Source of the DNA: CAVONV01 sp963697355
GTDB taxonomy: Bacteria; Acidobacteriota; Vicinamibacteria; Marinacidobacterales; DATDRI01
Direction: 5' to 3'
NCBI GenBank assembly: GCA_963697355.1
Contig: CAVONV010000034.1
Location: 1-64,000, forward strand
DNA: 64,000 nucleotides
The notes under the pieces were generated by a model. That model worked only from the letters and a program-made list of their open reading frames with translations, searched no databases and had not been told where the DNA came from. This document shows, in pieces, positions 9,265-17,316 of this stretch. The position numbers were made by a program, and so were the translations under genes. Within the stretch, counting starts at the first letter, position 1. The number at the start of each line of letters is the position of its first letter.

Positions 9265-9702
9265 CTAGTTCTTGAAGAGATTGTGGAAGGCCGCCTTCGC
9301 GTCCTCGGGTTTATGCGCTCGACGTCCTGTGGCATCCAGAGCCTGAACCGGTTTGTAGGACTCGCAATCATTTGCTGCCCACTTATCGGCAAATCGGGAT
9401 TCGATCGGCTCGCGACATTCGAATCGTGCAGCAGGATCGAACTGCTTACAGTGACGGCAGGAATGGAGCGGAGTGCGGCACTTTGGGCAGGTGGTCTCTT
9501 TGTCCACATCGAGTTGGGACGACGGCGTCTGGTGACCGCATTGGGCGCAGCGGACAACAACGGTGACTTCACGATCGATCGCGTGACGGAGAGAACGTAT
9601 TTGATGCCGATTGCCTAGATCGTCATTGTCCTTTTCTCGCCGGCGCTGGCGTTGTTGGCCATCATGGTCGTCTTCTTTGTAGCCCCTTTGGCGATATTTC
9701 AT
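9265..9702 (-). CDS. Zinc-ribbon protein of unknown function
   Basis: This 145-residue cytoplasmic protein has a highly charged N-terminal third (residues 1-35, rich in R, D and Q). A Cys-rich domain then reads VVRCAQCGHQ, CPKCRTPLHSCRHCKQFDP, and further single cysteines in FECREP and NDCESYKP. The Cys-x2-Cys pairs look like one or two zinc sites. The ATG at 9700-9702 is chosen for AGGAGA just upstream. I do not recognise a characterised family; the C-terminal half resembles widely distributed hypothetical zinc-ribbon proteins. It is downstream of the PLP enzyme gene but 282 bases away. Confidence 0.7.
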   Translation of the reverse strand: MKYRQRGYKEDDHDGQQRQRRREKDNDDLGNRHQIRSLRHAIDREVTVVVRCAQCGHQTPSSQLDVDKETTCPKCRTPLHSCRHCKQFDPAARFECREPIESRFADKWAANDCESYKPVQALDATGRRAHKPEDAKAAFHNLFKN

Positions 9703-9984
9703 ATCGGTCTCCTGGTTGCCCTGAATGTGTGCTCGTAAGATTGAGCATAGAAGGGGGACCCATCCGTTGGGAAGGAGTGCTGACTCGAAAAACGGGCGGC
9801 CACACTTCCAGCCTCCCGATTTCCTCTGAACAAACCTAGCATACCATTTTCCCATCCCAGGGTCCAGATTTTGGTCGGACAAATGCACCTCACGATGAGG
9901 CGGTTGTGTAAGTAGTTACAAAGAAGAACCTTATGGTCACGCAGAACAAGCATGGTGGGCCTTTGCCTCGAGGCCCTCACCGGT

Positions 9985-11166
9985 TCAAGCTGATCGGCTC
10001 AATGCCTGATCGATATCCGACATGAGATCTTCCGCCGCCTCGATGCCAAAGGCAATACGAACCAGGCTGTCCCGGATACCCGCCTGTTCGCGTTCCTCGG
10101 GAGACAACATGGCATGGGAAGTCAAACAAGGGATCGACAACAAAGACTCGACTCCGCCCAAACTAGGCGCGATACGAATGAGCTCCAGGGCGTCGGCGAA
10201 GCGCTTGGCGGTCTCCAAGTCACCATCGATCTCGAAGCTGAGCACACCCCCACCCCCCCGCATTTGTCGCGTCGCGAGAGCGTAATGCGGATGGCTCTCG
10301 AGGTGTGGGTAGAACACGCTCAGTACACGAGAGTGGCCTTCCAAGAACTTCGCCAGCTCAATTCCATTTCGATTGTGCTGTTCCACCCTCACACCGACCG
10401 TCTTCATGCCCCGTATGAGAAGGTAGGCTGCGTGGGGATTCAAATTACCACCGAACACACGAAGCGTATCCTTCACGCGATCGACCAAGGCATGCGAACC
10501 AGCGAAGACCCCTCCCATGAGATCGGAGTGGCCGCCTAGGTACTTGGTCGCGGAGTGGACGACACCGTCGATGCCGAGCTCAATGGGTCTCGTGTTGAAC
10601 GGCGTCGCAAACGTGGAGTCGATGATGGTGATGACACCGTGCTTCTTCGCGATCTTCGCGACGGAATCGATATCGAGCACCTTTAGGGTGGGATTGGTGG
10701 GAGACTCGACGTAGAGGAGGCGCGTCGTGTCGCGAATCGACTTTTCAAATCCTTCAGTATCCACCACATCGACCCAACTGACATCCACTCCCCATTGAGA
10801 AAGGAACTCGCGAGCAAAGCGGTAAGCACCGCCATAGATCTCCCGCTGGAAAACAGCATGGTCTCCTTTCTTGAGAAACGTAAAAAGCGCTGTCGTGATG
10901 GCTGCCATACCCGAACCGAAAACGGCAGCCTCCTCCGCGCCTTCCAAATCCGCCAGCGTTCGTTCAGCGACGCTCACCGTGGGGTTTCCATATCGGGCAT
11001 AGAACGTGTCCGCCTTGTCTTCTTCGAGGGCAATTTGTTCGTCGTAGTCTTCAGACTCGAACGTTGCGGACAAGTGGATGGGTGTCGCTACGGGCCGGTT
11101 CGTGCGTTTACTTCCAATATCCGTGTGGATGGCTCGGGTCGACAGACTATGCTCTTCTCGTTTCAT
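9985..11166 (-). CDS. PLP-dependent trans-sulfuration enzyme (cystathionine gamma-synthase/lyase family)
   Basis: This cytoplasmic 393-residue Cys/Met-metabolism PLP enzyme is full length. The PLP lysine is K208 in HSATKYLGGHSD. Phosphate-binding Y56 and R58 (YARYGNPT) and G86-M87 are present, and VESPTNPTLKVLDI is the usual substrate-loop segment. The family includes cystathionine gamma-synthase, cystathionine beta- and gamma-lyase and methionine gamma-lyase; sequence reading cannot separate them. It lies 28 bases after the mutM remnant on the same strand, so it was probably co-transcribed with the glycosylase genes upstream. Confidence 0.92.
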   Translation of the reverse strand: MKREEHSLSTRAIHTDIGSKRTNRPVATPIHLSATFESEDYDEQIALEEDKADTFYARYGNPTVSVAERTLADLEGAEEAAVFGSGMAAITTALFTFLKKGDHAVFQREIYGGAYRFAREFLSQWGVDVSWVDVVDTEGFEKSIRDTTRLLYVESPTNPTLKVLDIDSVAKIAKKHGVITIIDSTFATPFNTRPIELGIDGVVHSATKYLGGHSDLMGGVFAGSHALVDRVKDTLRVFGGNLNPHAAYLLIRGMKTVGVRVEQHNRNGIELAKFLEGHSRVLSVFYPHLESHPHYALATRQMRGGGGVLSFEIDGDLETAKRFADALELIRIAPSLGGVESLLSIPCLTSHAMLSPEEREQAGIRDSLVRIAFGIEAAEDLMSDIDQALSRSA

Positions 11167-11194
11167 GTTTTCCTCTCTCGTGAATTGTATCGTC

Positions 11195-11502
11195 CTACTT
11201 TACAGGTTGACACCGCGGGCAGTAAAAAGTCGACGGTCCTCGCTGAATCATCCGTTCGATGGGCGTTTCGCATCGTGGGCAGGGCTCCCCTTTTCGGCCG
11301 TATACAAGGAATTCCAAATCAAGTGCTTGCCCCGCCGTTCGATTCCGCGGACCGTGGCACCACGAAGAGTGTGAGTGAGTCGACGGGTGCTCTGCCCTCT
11401 CAGGGCCAACGGATCGAGGACACGAGCACTTAGAATACGCCGTCCAACAAGCCATCGCGCGAGGCTTCGCCGGTCGATCTCGACTTCGGGTAATTCCGGC
11501 AT
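11195..11502 (-). pseudogene. mutM: MutM (Fpg) 8-oxoguanine glycosylase remnant
   Basis: MutM excises 8-oxoguanine from DNA. The N terminus MPELPEVE with the catalytic Pro2 is present and reads to about residue 65 (RRGKHLIW). The C-terminal zinc finger (EPCPRCETPI then FYCPRCQ) is also present, but in another frame. Between them nearly all of the protein is missing, including the helix-two-turn-helix. A normal MutM has about 270 residues; the joined pieces give about 100. The junction lies near 11300-11325. This needs an internal deletion, so simple sequencing error is unlikely to explain it. Confidence 0.85.
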
Positions 11503-11726
11503 CTAATGATGATGAGCGCCTATGAATGATCTGGCGCTCCTCCTATTAGAACTCGAGTACTCGAGAATTCAAGAATGACACTGCACATCAACGTCAGGAG
11601 AAAGAATGAAGGAGAAAGTAGTCAGCCATGCGCCAGCCTCTCCGCCTTCGCAGGTTGAGGATTCATCAAAGCTTCGGCGGATTCCGCCGAAGCCTTGGCG
11701 TAGGCGGACTTTCTACTTCCTCCTTA
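11503..11726. repeat. Spacer with dispersed repeat and hairpin
   Basis: No gene is seen here. The spacer holds CTCGAGTACTCGAGAATTC at 11552-11570 (shared in part with 21-33), purine-rich AGGAGAAAG tracts near 11593-11620, a perfect 9-bp hairpin CTTCGGCGG-ATT-CCGCCGAAG near 11675-11695, and ACTTTCTACTTCCTCC near 11708-11723. Similar tracts and the string AAGCTTCGGCGGA recur near 20040 and 20338, which suggests a dispersed intergenic element. Confidence 0.5.
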
Positions 11727-12264
11727 CTATTTCTTAAGGACCAAACTCGCCAGTTCTTTCCAGTATTTCAGCATTTCGCTGTAAGAATAGTGAGCGTTTC
11801 GGCCACTCGGATTGGGAACAACGAAGAGGCTTACTTCTTCGAACTTCTCTTTTTGCAGGCCACATCGGAGCCGAGACGGGCGCTTCCCCTCGCGCCTCCC
11901 AAACTCCCGATAGACTGTCAACCCGACAAATGCAACGACCTTCGGCTGAAAACAGCGTATCTTGTTAGCCAACACCGCTCGCCCTCGATTCGTAATCCTC
12001 CCGCTCCAATTCCGTGCTCGTTCGAGTCGGACGTTCGGCAATATTCGTCAGTCCTACACCGAATTCGGGGAGGCGGGAATCCTCTTCGTAGCTCAAACGG
12101 TGGGGTGTGATCGCCGCATCGTGGAGCAAGCTCCAGAACCTATTGTTGACCCCGGCAAAGTGATGTCCGAGTTCCGCCGACCGTAGTCCCGGATTGATAC
12201 CGACCAGAAGTACATCCAAGCCACGGCGGATGTAGTCGAAAAGTCCGTCCAGTCCCATATTCAA
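11727..12264 (-). pseudogene. mug: Mug G/U-mismatch DNA glycosylase, frameshifted
   Basis: Mug/TDG-family enzymes remove uracil or thymine mispaired with guanine. The first part carries the active-site region LLVGINPGLRSAELGHHFAG and NRFW, with the family's Asn in GINPG. The second part, in another frame, has QPKVVAFVGL and the C-terminal motif VVPNPSGRNAHYSY. One surplus base near 11980 joins ESRA to AVLANKIRCF; removing it restores a continuous protein of about 178 residues. It begins 12 bases after the aminotransferase gene and is followed by the broken mutM. Confidence 0.8.
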
Positions 12265-12276
12265 ACCGCAGCGGTC

Positions 12277-13662
12277 TCAAAGATAGGGCTTGATGCGCCG
12301 CGCCGCGCGGCTGCATGCATTTCCAAGAAACGCTAGGTCGTCTTCGCTATGGGCGGCTGTTGTGCAACCGAGTCCGTGTACCGTATAGACGTTCTCCACC
12401 AGCAGGGCGAGCTGCAACACTTTCTCACTGAGCGTAATGTCGCAAACCGCCGGATTGCGTACTTCCTCGGGCACGTTGAGCTCGAGTCCTTCTTCGTAGG
12501 GGAAGAGCAGCATGTGAAGGGAATTGCCCGGCAGGACATCGTTACGATCTCCGGCAAATCTTACGTAGACACTCTCTTCATCGAAGGCTTTCTTGACGAC
12601 GGTTCGCGTTTTAGTGGCGATATCGGCCATGCGGGCGTAGATCGCCTTCTCGTTCTCGACGAGGTGGCTCAGATAGGTCTTGGCGGCCAACATCGATGAC
12701 GGATGGGCGGCGAATGTGCCACCCTGGAACTTGACGCGGACGGCTTGACCGAGCCCCGCTTGATCCATGACATCACCACGGCCCACGACCGCCGCAACCG
12801 GCATACCTCCTCCGATGGCCTTGCCCATGGTCGTCAGATCGGGCTCAACATCATAAAGACGCCCGACGTTACCGGCTCGAAATCTAAATGCCGAGATCAC
12901 TTCGTCGAAGATCAGCAACACGCCGTATTTTTCGGTGAGCTCCCGCACCGTCTTAACGTACTCCCGCGTGGCCGGCATCAAACCCCCGGCACCGATCACG
13001 GGCTCCAGGATGAAACAAGCCAACCGGTCGCCGTAGGCACGGAAATGTTCCTCGAGCAGTTGGGGACGATTGAAATCCGTGATGAAGACGTCTTCGCCGG
13101 CCGAGGACAACCCTTCACTGTCGAGCTTCTTGAAGCCATCGTGGTACCCCACTCCCCGGAGTCCCCAAGGTTGGCCTCCATGCCATCCACCACCCACCTT
13201 CATCACGAGCTGACGTTTGGTAAAGCCGCGAGCCAGCATCATGGCGTACATCGTGGCCAAAGTTCCGCTCGTGGTAAATCGAATCCGTTCTGCATGGACT
13301 TGGCGACAGATGAGCTCTGCGAGCTCCGACTGCAGACGGTCCAAGAAACCGGTCTGCAATCCGAAACCTCCATCGAAAGCTTGAGCCAAGGCCTTCGTCA
13401 CGAACTCCGGGTTGTGACCCAAAACGTTGGCGTAGTGACCTTGCCAGAAATCGAGGATGGCATGGCCGTCCTCGTCCACTAGCCAAGCCCCCTTCGCCTG
13501 GACAATGCGAGGAGGAAAAGGCCATATCGTCCTCAGCGCGTTACTTCCTCCATCCGTGAGGAATCGAAGGGCTTCTTTCTGCAGGGCCGCCGACTTGGGA
13601 GCGTGCCTCCGATACTCGTCTGCCAGCTCTTCCATCAACGGTGAATAATCTCTTGACGTCAT
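12277..13662 (-). CDS. Class III PLP aminotransferase (glutamate-semialdehyde aminomutase-like)
   Basis: This 461-residue cytoplasmic enzyme belongs to the class III aminotransferases. The PLP lysine is K281 in TTMGKAIGGGMP, and the metal-like acid motif is LLIFDEVISAFRF. FKYGG-type features of true HemL are not evident, and the protein is longer at the N terminus, so I do not call it hemL. The substrate is unknown; amino acids and omega-amino acids are typical for the class. It is the first gene of a minus-strand cluster with mug, mutM and the PLP enzyme at 9985. Confidence 0.88.
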   Translation of the reverse strand: MTSRDYSPLMEELADEYRRHAPKSAALQKEALRFLTDGGSNALRTIWPFPPRIVQAKGAWLVDEDGHAILDFWQGHYANVLGHNPEFVTKALAQAFDGGFGLQTGFLDRLQSELAELICRQVHAERIRFTTSGTLATMYAMMLARGFTKRQLVMKVGGGWHGGQPWGLRGVGYHDGFKKLDSEGLSSAGEDVFITDFNRPQLLEEHFRAYGDRLACFILEPVIGAGGLMPATREYVKTVRELTEKYGVLLIFDEVISAFRFRAGNVGRLYDVEPDLTTMGKAIGGGMPVAAVVGRGDVMDQAGLGQAVRVKFQGGTFAAHPSSMLAAKTYLSHLVENEKAIYARMADIATKTRTVVKKAFDEESVYVRFAGDRNDVLPGNSLHMLLFPYEEGLELNVPEEVRNPAVCDITLSEKVLQLALLVENVYTVHGLGCTTAAHSEDDLAFLGNACSRAARRIKPYL

Positions 13663-13703
13663 GAGCGCCTCTCCTCACCTGCATCTGATTTTTCCAAGGC
13701 GAT

Positions 13704-15218
13704 TCACTTCCTGTTGGCCACTATCGACCCACTGGCTAGGGCTACGACGGATCCGTCAGCGGCGCGTTCCACCTCGAATTGAAATCCGTTGAGCAAGAAC
13801 AACCGGTCGGGCTCGGAGGCGTACAGAAGCTCCTTTGCGAAAACCAATCCATCCAGATAGAGCTTCCCGCCTTCTAAGATGACCTGGACTTCACCACTGT
13901 CGGGTATCTCATAGGTACCCGACAGCTGTTCCAAATCGGTGGCATCGAGCGTGATGGCCTTTCGCTCCTCGCTCTCGAATCCACCCCAACCGTACTCAGA
14001 GGCAATGGCGCGGAGCAGTTCGTCGCCAACGGTGTCGCCTCGATCTCCATTGGTCATGATGGCGACTCCAACCCCTCCCTCGAACGAGGCCACCAAACGA
14101 CAGCGAAATCCTTTGTTGGATCCACCGTGTCCGAAGTAGCGACGACCGCCCCGCTCGAAGACGCCGAACCCCAAGCCATAGTCGTTGAGCACGGGTTCGA
14201 GCATTTGCTCCGTCATGTCCCGGCTGAGAATGCGGTTCGATTCCCCTCGCAAGGACCGCTGCACCTCCATAGCGATTTGAGCCAAGTCGCTCGGTGTCGT
14301 CCATAGTCCCGCTGCAGCCAATTCGGGATAGGTGTGAAACAACCCTTCGATGGGAGCGCCGGCGGCCGTGTGGGCGGAGGCTGCTTGTTGGCGTCGCGAC
14401 TCGGGCAGAGGTTGCTCATAGGTACTGTTCTTCAAGCCAAGGGGCTCGAAGACTCTTTTCGCGAGAACCGACGCGAAGGCCTCTCCCGTGACGTCGGTCA
14501 TGAGGTGCTGCAGCACGGTGTAGCCGCCTCCGGAGTATCGCCATTCCTTTCCCGGGACCGTGTCGTTCACGATCGCCGCTGTATTCGCGGGAGCTTTCCC
14601 GTCGAGCACCTGCTCCACCGTGGGCAACTCGACGGATGACGCATATCCAGGAAAGCCATGAACCGTCATCCCGGCCGTGTGGCTGAGCAATCCTCGAATC
14701 GTCACCGGTTTTTCGTCATTCTGCTCACCCGGCGGCACTTTCCAAGACTCGAGATAGCCATTAACGTCTCGATCCAGCGCGACAACGCCTTCCTCGACGA
14801 GGCTCAGGGCAGCTAGACCGGCCACGGGCTTACTGATGGAGGCCGCCTGGAAAAGTGTCCCGGGGGTAACGGGCGTCTTCTGTTCTGCATCCGCCCAACC
14901 GAAGCCCCTTGCCCATTCGATGCGACCGTCCGCAAAGACGGCCACACTCACACCCGGCACGCCGTAATACTCCATGCGGTCCTGGAGCTTCATTCCCCGA
15001 AGCTCCTCGCCCTGAATGCTAATTGCCGGGGTCAAACCCGCTACCACTCGCTCGATCTTGGCTTCCGTCCCGTTTTTTCCGTCGTCTCGGCTAGACGGAT
15101 TTGGGTCGTCCGGCTGACATCCCCACAAGGCAAGTGTCGTGACAAGGGCCGCTCCACAAACCTGCCTCAAACGGCGCTCGAAAAAAGACTGCATCAAAGG
15201 GACCTTTTTCATGTTCAC
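13704..15218 (-). CDS. Beta-lactamase-like serine hydrolase, lipoprotein or exported
   Basis: This 504-residue class C beta-lactamase/DD-peptidase-fold hydrolase acts outside the cytoplasm. A hydrophobic N-terminal segment ends in LALWGC (Cys34), which is a weak lipobox. The nucleophile motif is SISK (S127, K130), the second motif is YSGGGY (Y228), and an HGG motif (HGGSNKGF) lies near residue 370. A C-terminal beta-rich domain of about 100 residues follows. The start may be GTG 15216-15218 or ATG 15210-15212. It begins only 4 bases after the MBL gene stop, so the two are probably one operon. The substrate is unknown; relatives include esterases and peptidases. Confidence 0.88.
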   Translation of the reverse strand: MNMKKVPLMQSFFERRLRQVCGAALVTTLALWGCQPDDPNPSSRDDGKNGTEAKIERVVAGLTPAISIQGEELRGMKLQDRMEYYGVPGVSVAVFADGRIEWARGFGWADAEQKTPVTPGTLFQAASISKPVAGLAALSLVEEGVVALDRDVNGYLESWKVPPGEQNDEKPVTIRGLLSHTAGMTVHGFPGYASSVELPTVEQVLDGKAPANTAAIVNDTVPGKEWRYSGGGYTVLQHLMTDVTGEAFASVLAKRVFEPLGLKNSTYEQPLPESRRQQAASAHTAAGAPIEGLFHTYPELAAAGLWTTPSDLAQIAMEVQRSLRGESNRILSRDMTEQMLEPVLNDYGLGFGVFERGGRRYFGHGGSNKGFRCRLVASFEGGVGVAIMTNGDRGDTVGDELLRAIASEYGWGGFESEERKAITLDATDLEQLSGTYEIPDSGEVQVILEGGKLYLDGLVFAKELLYASEPDRLFLLNGFQFEVERAADGSVVALASGSIVANRK

Positions 15219-15222
15219 GATC

Positions 15223-16083
15223 TCAAGAGCTCTTGGCTCTAATCTCGTTGTAGATGACTTCGACGAGCCGGCCTTCGTTCTCTTGGAAGGCGGCCTTGGT
15301 TTCTTCGAGCGTCTTGCCCTCCTTCACCATAGCACCGACTTTTTTCTGATAGGTCTTCATCTGAGCAATATGCTTCTCGACCTCTGCGCGATCTACAGGC
15401 TCCGCGTGACCGCTGCAGAAACGCTCCGCCTCGAGTGTCTCGAGCATCCTCGTAAGGTTGTCAACGTGTCCGAAGGAGTTTCCGCCCTTGTAGGCGTGAA
15501 TGAGCTGCGGCCTTCCCACGAAAATTTGGTCGGCCACGAAAGCGATCCTCTCCTCTGGGAAGTAGACCACGGTGTCGCCCTTGGTGTGTCCCACACCAAA
15601 ATGCCAGAGCTCGACGTTGTTCGAACCGAGATAAAGACTCATATGGTCCTTATAGGTCACCGCTGGCAGGTACGGCGCCAAAGCGGGATCGTTCCAGTCA
15701 GAAGGCGACCCGTCGCTCTTCTTGTGAAAGAACTCCTTGCGGCAGTTCTCGTGCGCAACGATGGTGATGTCTTTGGGGAAGAACCGATTACCCCAAATGT
15801 GGTCGCCGTCGCTATGGGTGTTGACCAGGTACGTGATGGGTTTGTCGGTGAGTCTCCGCACGCCCTCGATGACCTCACGGACGGAGGCCTCATCCATCTT
15901 GGCGTCGATGACCAAAACGCCGTCATCTCCGATGTACATCCCTCCTCGAGAGCCGCGACCGCCTACAACCTCATAGAGGTGCTCGGACAACTTGTTGAAT
16001 TGAACCGGCTCCACTTCTCCTTCTTGGGCAAAAAGCAACGGAGCCAAACATGACAACACAAACACTTGAAACAGACGATTCAT
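15223..16083 (-). CDS. Exported metallo-beta-lactamase-fold hydrolase
   Basis: This 286-residue MBL-fold protein has a signal peptide (residues 1-19, ending LLFAQ). The metal motif is NTHSDGDHIWGN with H90, D92, D94 and H95, where the second His of the common HxHxDH motif is Asp. Other ligands are H166 (GVGHTKGD), D185 (VADQIF) and H226 (CSGHAEPV). The C-terminal 50 residues are a charged helical tail. Close relatives are annotated as periplasmic MBL-fold hydrolases without known substrate. It is the first gene of a two-gene unit with the serine hydrolase. Confidence 0.9.
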   Translation of the reverse strand: MNRLFQVFVLSCLAPLLFAQEGEVEPVQFNKLSEHLYEVVGGRGSRGGMYIGDDGVLVIDAKMDEASVREVIEGVRRLTDKPITYLVNTHSDGDHIWGNRFFPKDITIVAHENCRKEFFHKKSDGSPSDWNDPALAPYLPAVTYKDHMSLYLGSNNVELWHFGVGHTKGDTVVYFPEERIAFVADQIFVGRPQLIHAYKGGNSFGHVDNLTRMLETLEAERFCSGHAEPVDRAEVEKHIAQMKTYQKKVGAMVKEGKTLEETKAAFQENEGRLVEVIYNEIRAKSS

Positions 16084-16146
16084 TTCAAGCTCCTTTCATA
16101 AATCACACACGAAGGACAGGAGAGTATCATCAAACATCCGGCCTCT

Positions 16147-17316
16147 TCACCTCTCAGCGTGCTTCTCCTTTACCGTATCCGCTTCCGATGAGATGAGGCG
16201 CTTGCCAAGCAGGTTCAGCTTGAACCCTCGAATGGTTTGTGGCGCAACGACACTCCCATCGGGCGCCGTGAAATAGAGTGCGTCGAGGGGACATTGGACG
16301 ACGCAGGCCCCGCACTGAACGCAATGCTCGATTTGAGCCAATCTCGCCGGGTCACCACTTCCGTCGACTTCGATGACCTGCGTGGGACAGACCTCTCCAC
16401 AAACGCCCACATCCGCGCAGAGATCTTCGTCCAATGAAATCCGCATCCGTCGGTCCTCGTGAGTGCCGCTCTTGAAGACCGGCGTACTGCCCGTCAAATC
16501 CAGGCAAAGGATCCCCACCACGAGCAACGCAGCAACTCCCCAGTAGAGAAACGCACTTCTCGTTACACCCTCGCTGAACAAGGAGGTGATCCAAAAGCCG
16601 ATCATGAAGATAGTCCATCCGGCGAGCGCCACACCTGCCTGCCGCAGGTAAGCGGTCTTTCCACCGTAGACGAGCGTCGATCGGAAAAGAGGAAAACCCA
16701 TATAAATGAGAAGCGACAGACCCCATATCAGAGCCACCAGAGCCGGCACGATATTCCGCCACCACGGAAGGCCCAATAGGACGACGAGCGACATTGGAAA
16801 GGCCCAGGCCATCGCCATCTCCATTCGTTTCGCCCAACCGAATGTCACGGTTCGCATCTCGGCGTTGGCCTCTTGGCCGCGAGAGAGAAACTCGGAGATA
16901 TCCTTCACTTCGACCGGGCCCCAGACCACGTGCCAACCGGTGGTCTCTTCGACACGCTTGGCCTCGATACCCGTGGCTGCGAGCTGCGGCAAGATCACAC
17001 GACGGTGGTGGACGAGCTCTTGGATGCCGCTCGTCTTGAGGACGGAGACCACATCATGATGAGTCAGCAAGGCGCCGGTCGCTGCACACCAGACGTTGAC
17101 CCCGCGACTATTGGTGACGAGTAGGAAGACATCCAACCCATCGAGAGCCGACTTGACTCTCTCCACGGTCAAACGATAGTTGCACGTGAGAAGGACGGGA
17201 GCGTCGGGTCCGGGGTTTCCGATACGGAGGCATCCTGTTTGGCATCGAAACGGAAACAATCGGAGGCAGGCGAAGAAGACGTCAAATAGGACACGTTTCA
17301 AATGCCTCATTATCAT
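16147..17316 (-). CDS. HgcAB-like fusion: corrinoid-binding domain, membrane segments and ferredoxin
   Basis: This 389-residue protein joins regions that resemble HgcA and HgcB, the mercury-methylation proteins. Residues 32-155 match the HgcA corrinoid domain as I recall it: IGNPGPDAPVLLT, then GVNVWCAAT with C77 at the position of the cobalt-ligating Cys, then HRRVILPQLAATG and WGPVEVKDI. Residues about 166-276 form four membrane segments. Residues 295-350 are a ferredoxin with C300, C306, C310 and C332, C335, C338, C342. Position 303, where a fourth cluster-I Cys is expected, is Val, so a 3Fe-4S cluster is likely. The HgcA motif usually ends AA(G/A)K; here it ends AATG, and HgcB's C-terminal Cys pair is missing. 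The gene overlaps the methyltransferase stop by 4 bases. A methyl-transfer role is inferred; the substrate is unknown. Confidence 0.82.
   Translation of the reverse strand: MIMRHLKRVLFDVFFACLRLFPFRCQTGCLRIGNPGPDAPVLLTCNYRLTVERVKSALDGLDVFLLVTNSRGVNVWCAATGALLTHHDVVSVLKTSGIQELVHHRRVILPQLAATGIEAKRVEETTGWHVVWGPVEVKDISEFLSRGQEANAEMRTVTFGWAKRMEMAMAWAFPMSLVVLLGLPWWRNIVPALVALIWGLSLLIYMGFPLFRSTLVYGGKTAYLRQAGVALAGWTIFMIGFWITSLFSEGVTRSAFLYWGVAALLVVGILCLDLTGSTPVFKSGTHEDRRMRISLDEDLCADVGVCGEVCPTQVIEVDGSGDPARLAQIEHCVQCGACVVQCPLDALYFTAPDGSVVAPQTIRGFKLNLLGKRLISSEADTVKEKHAER

Noticed and set aside
12703..13482. 259-codon plus-strand frame
   Set aside because: It lies antisense to the class III aminotransferase and shows no motifs.
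12277..13662. hemL (glutamate-1-semialdehyde aminomutase)
   Set aside because: The class III fold and PLP lysine fit, but diagnostic HemL text is not evident and no heme genes are nearby.
16147..17316. Direct annotation as mercury methylation HgcA/HgcB
   Set aside because: The cap-helix motif lacks the final Lys, a cluster Cys is missing and the HgcB terminal Cys pair is absent. Similarity to the fused HgcAB-like group is all that can be claimed.
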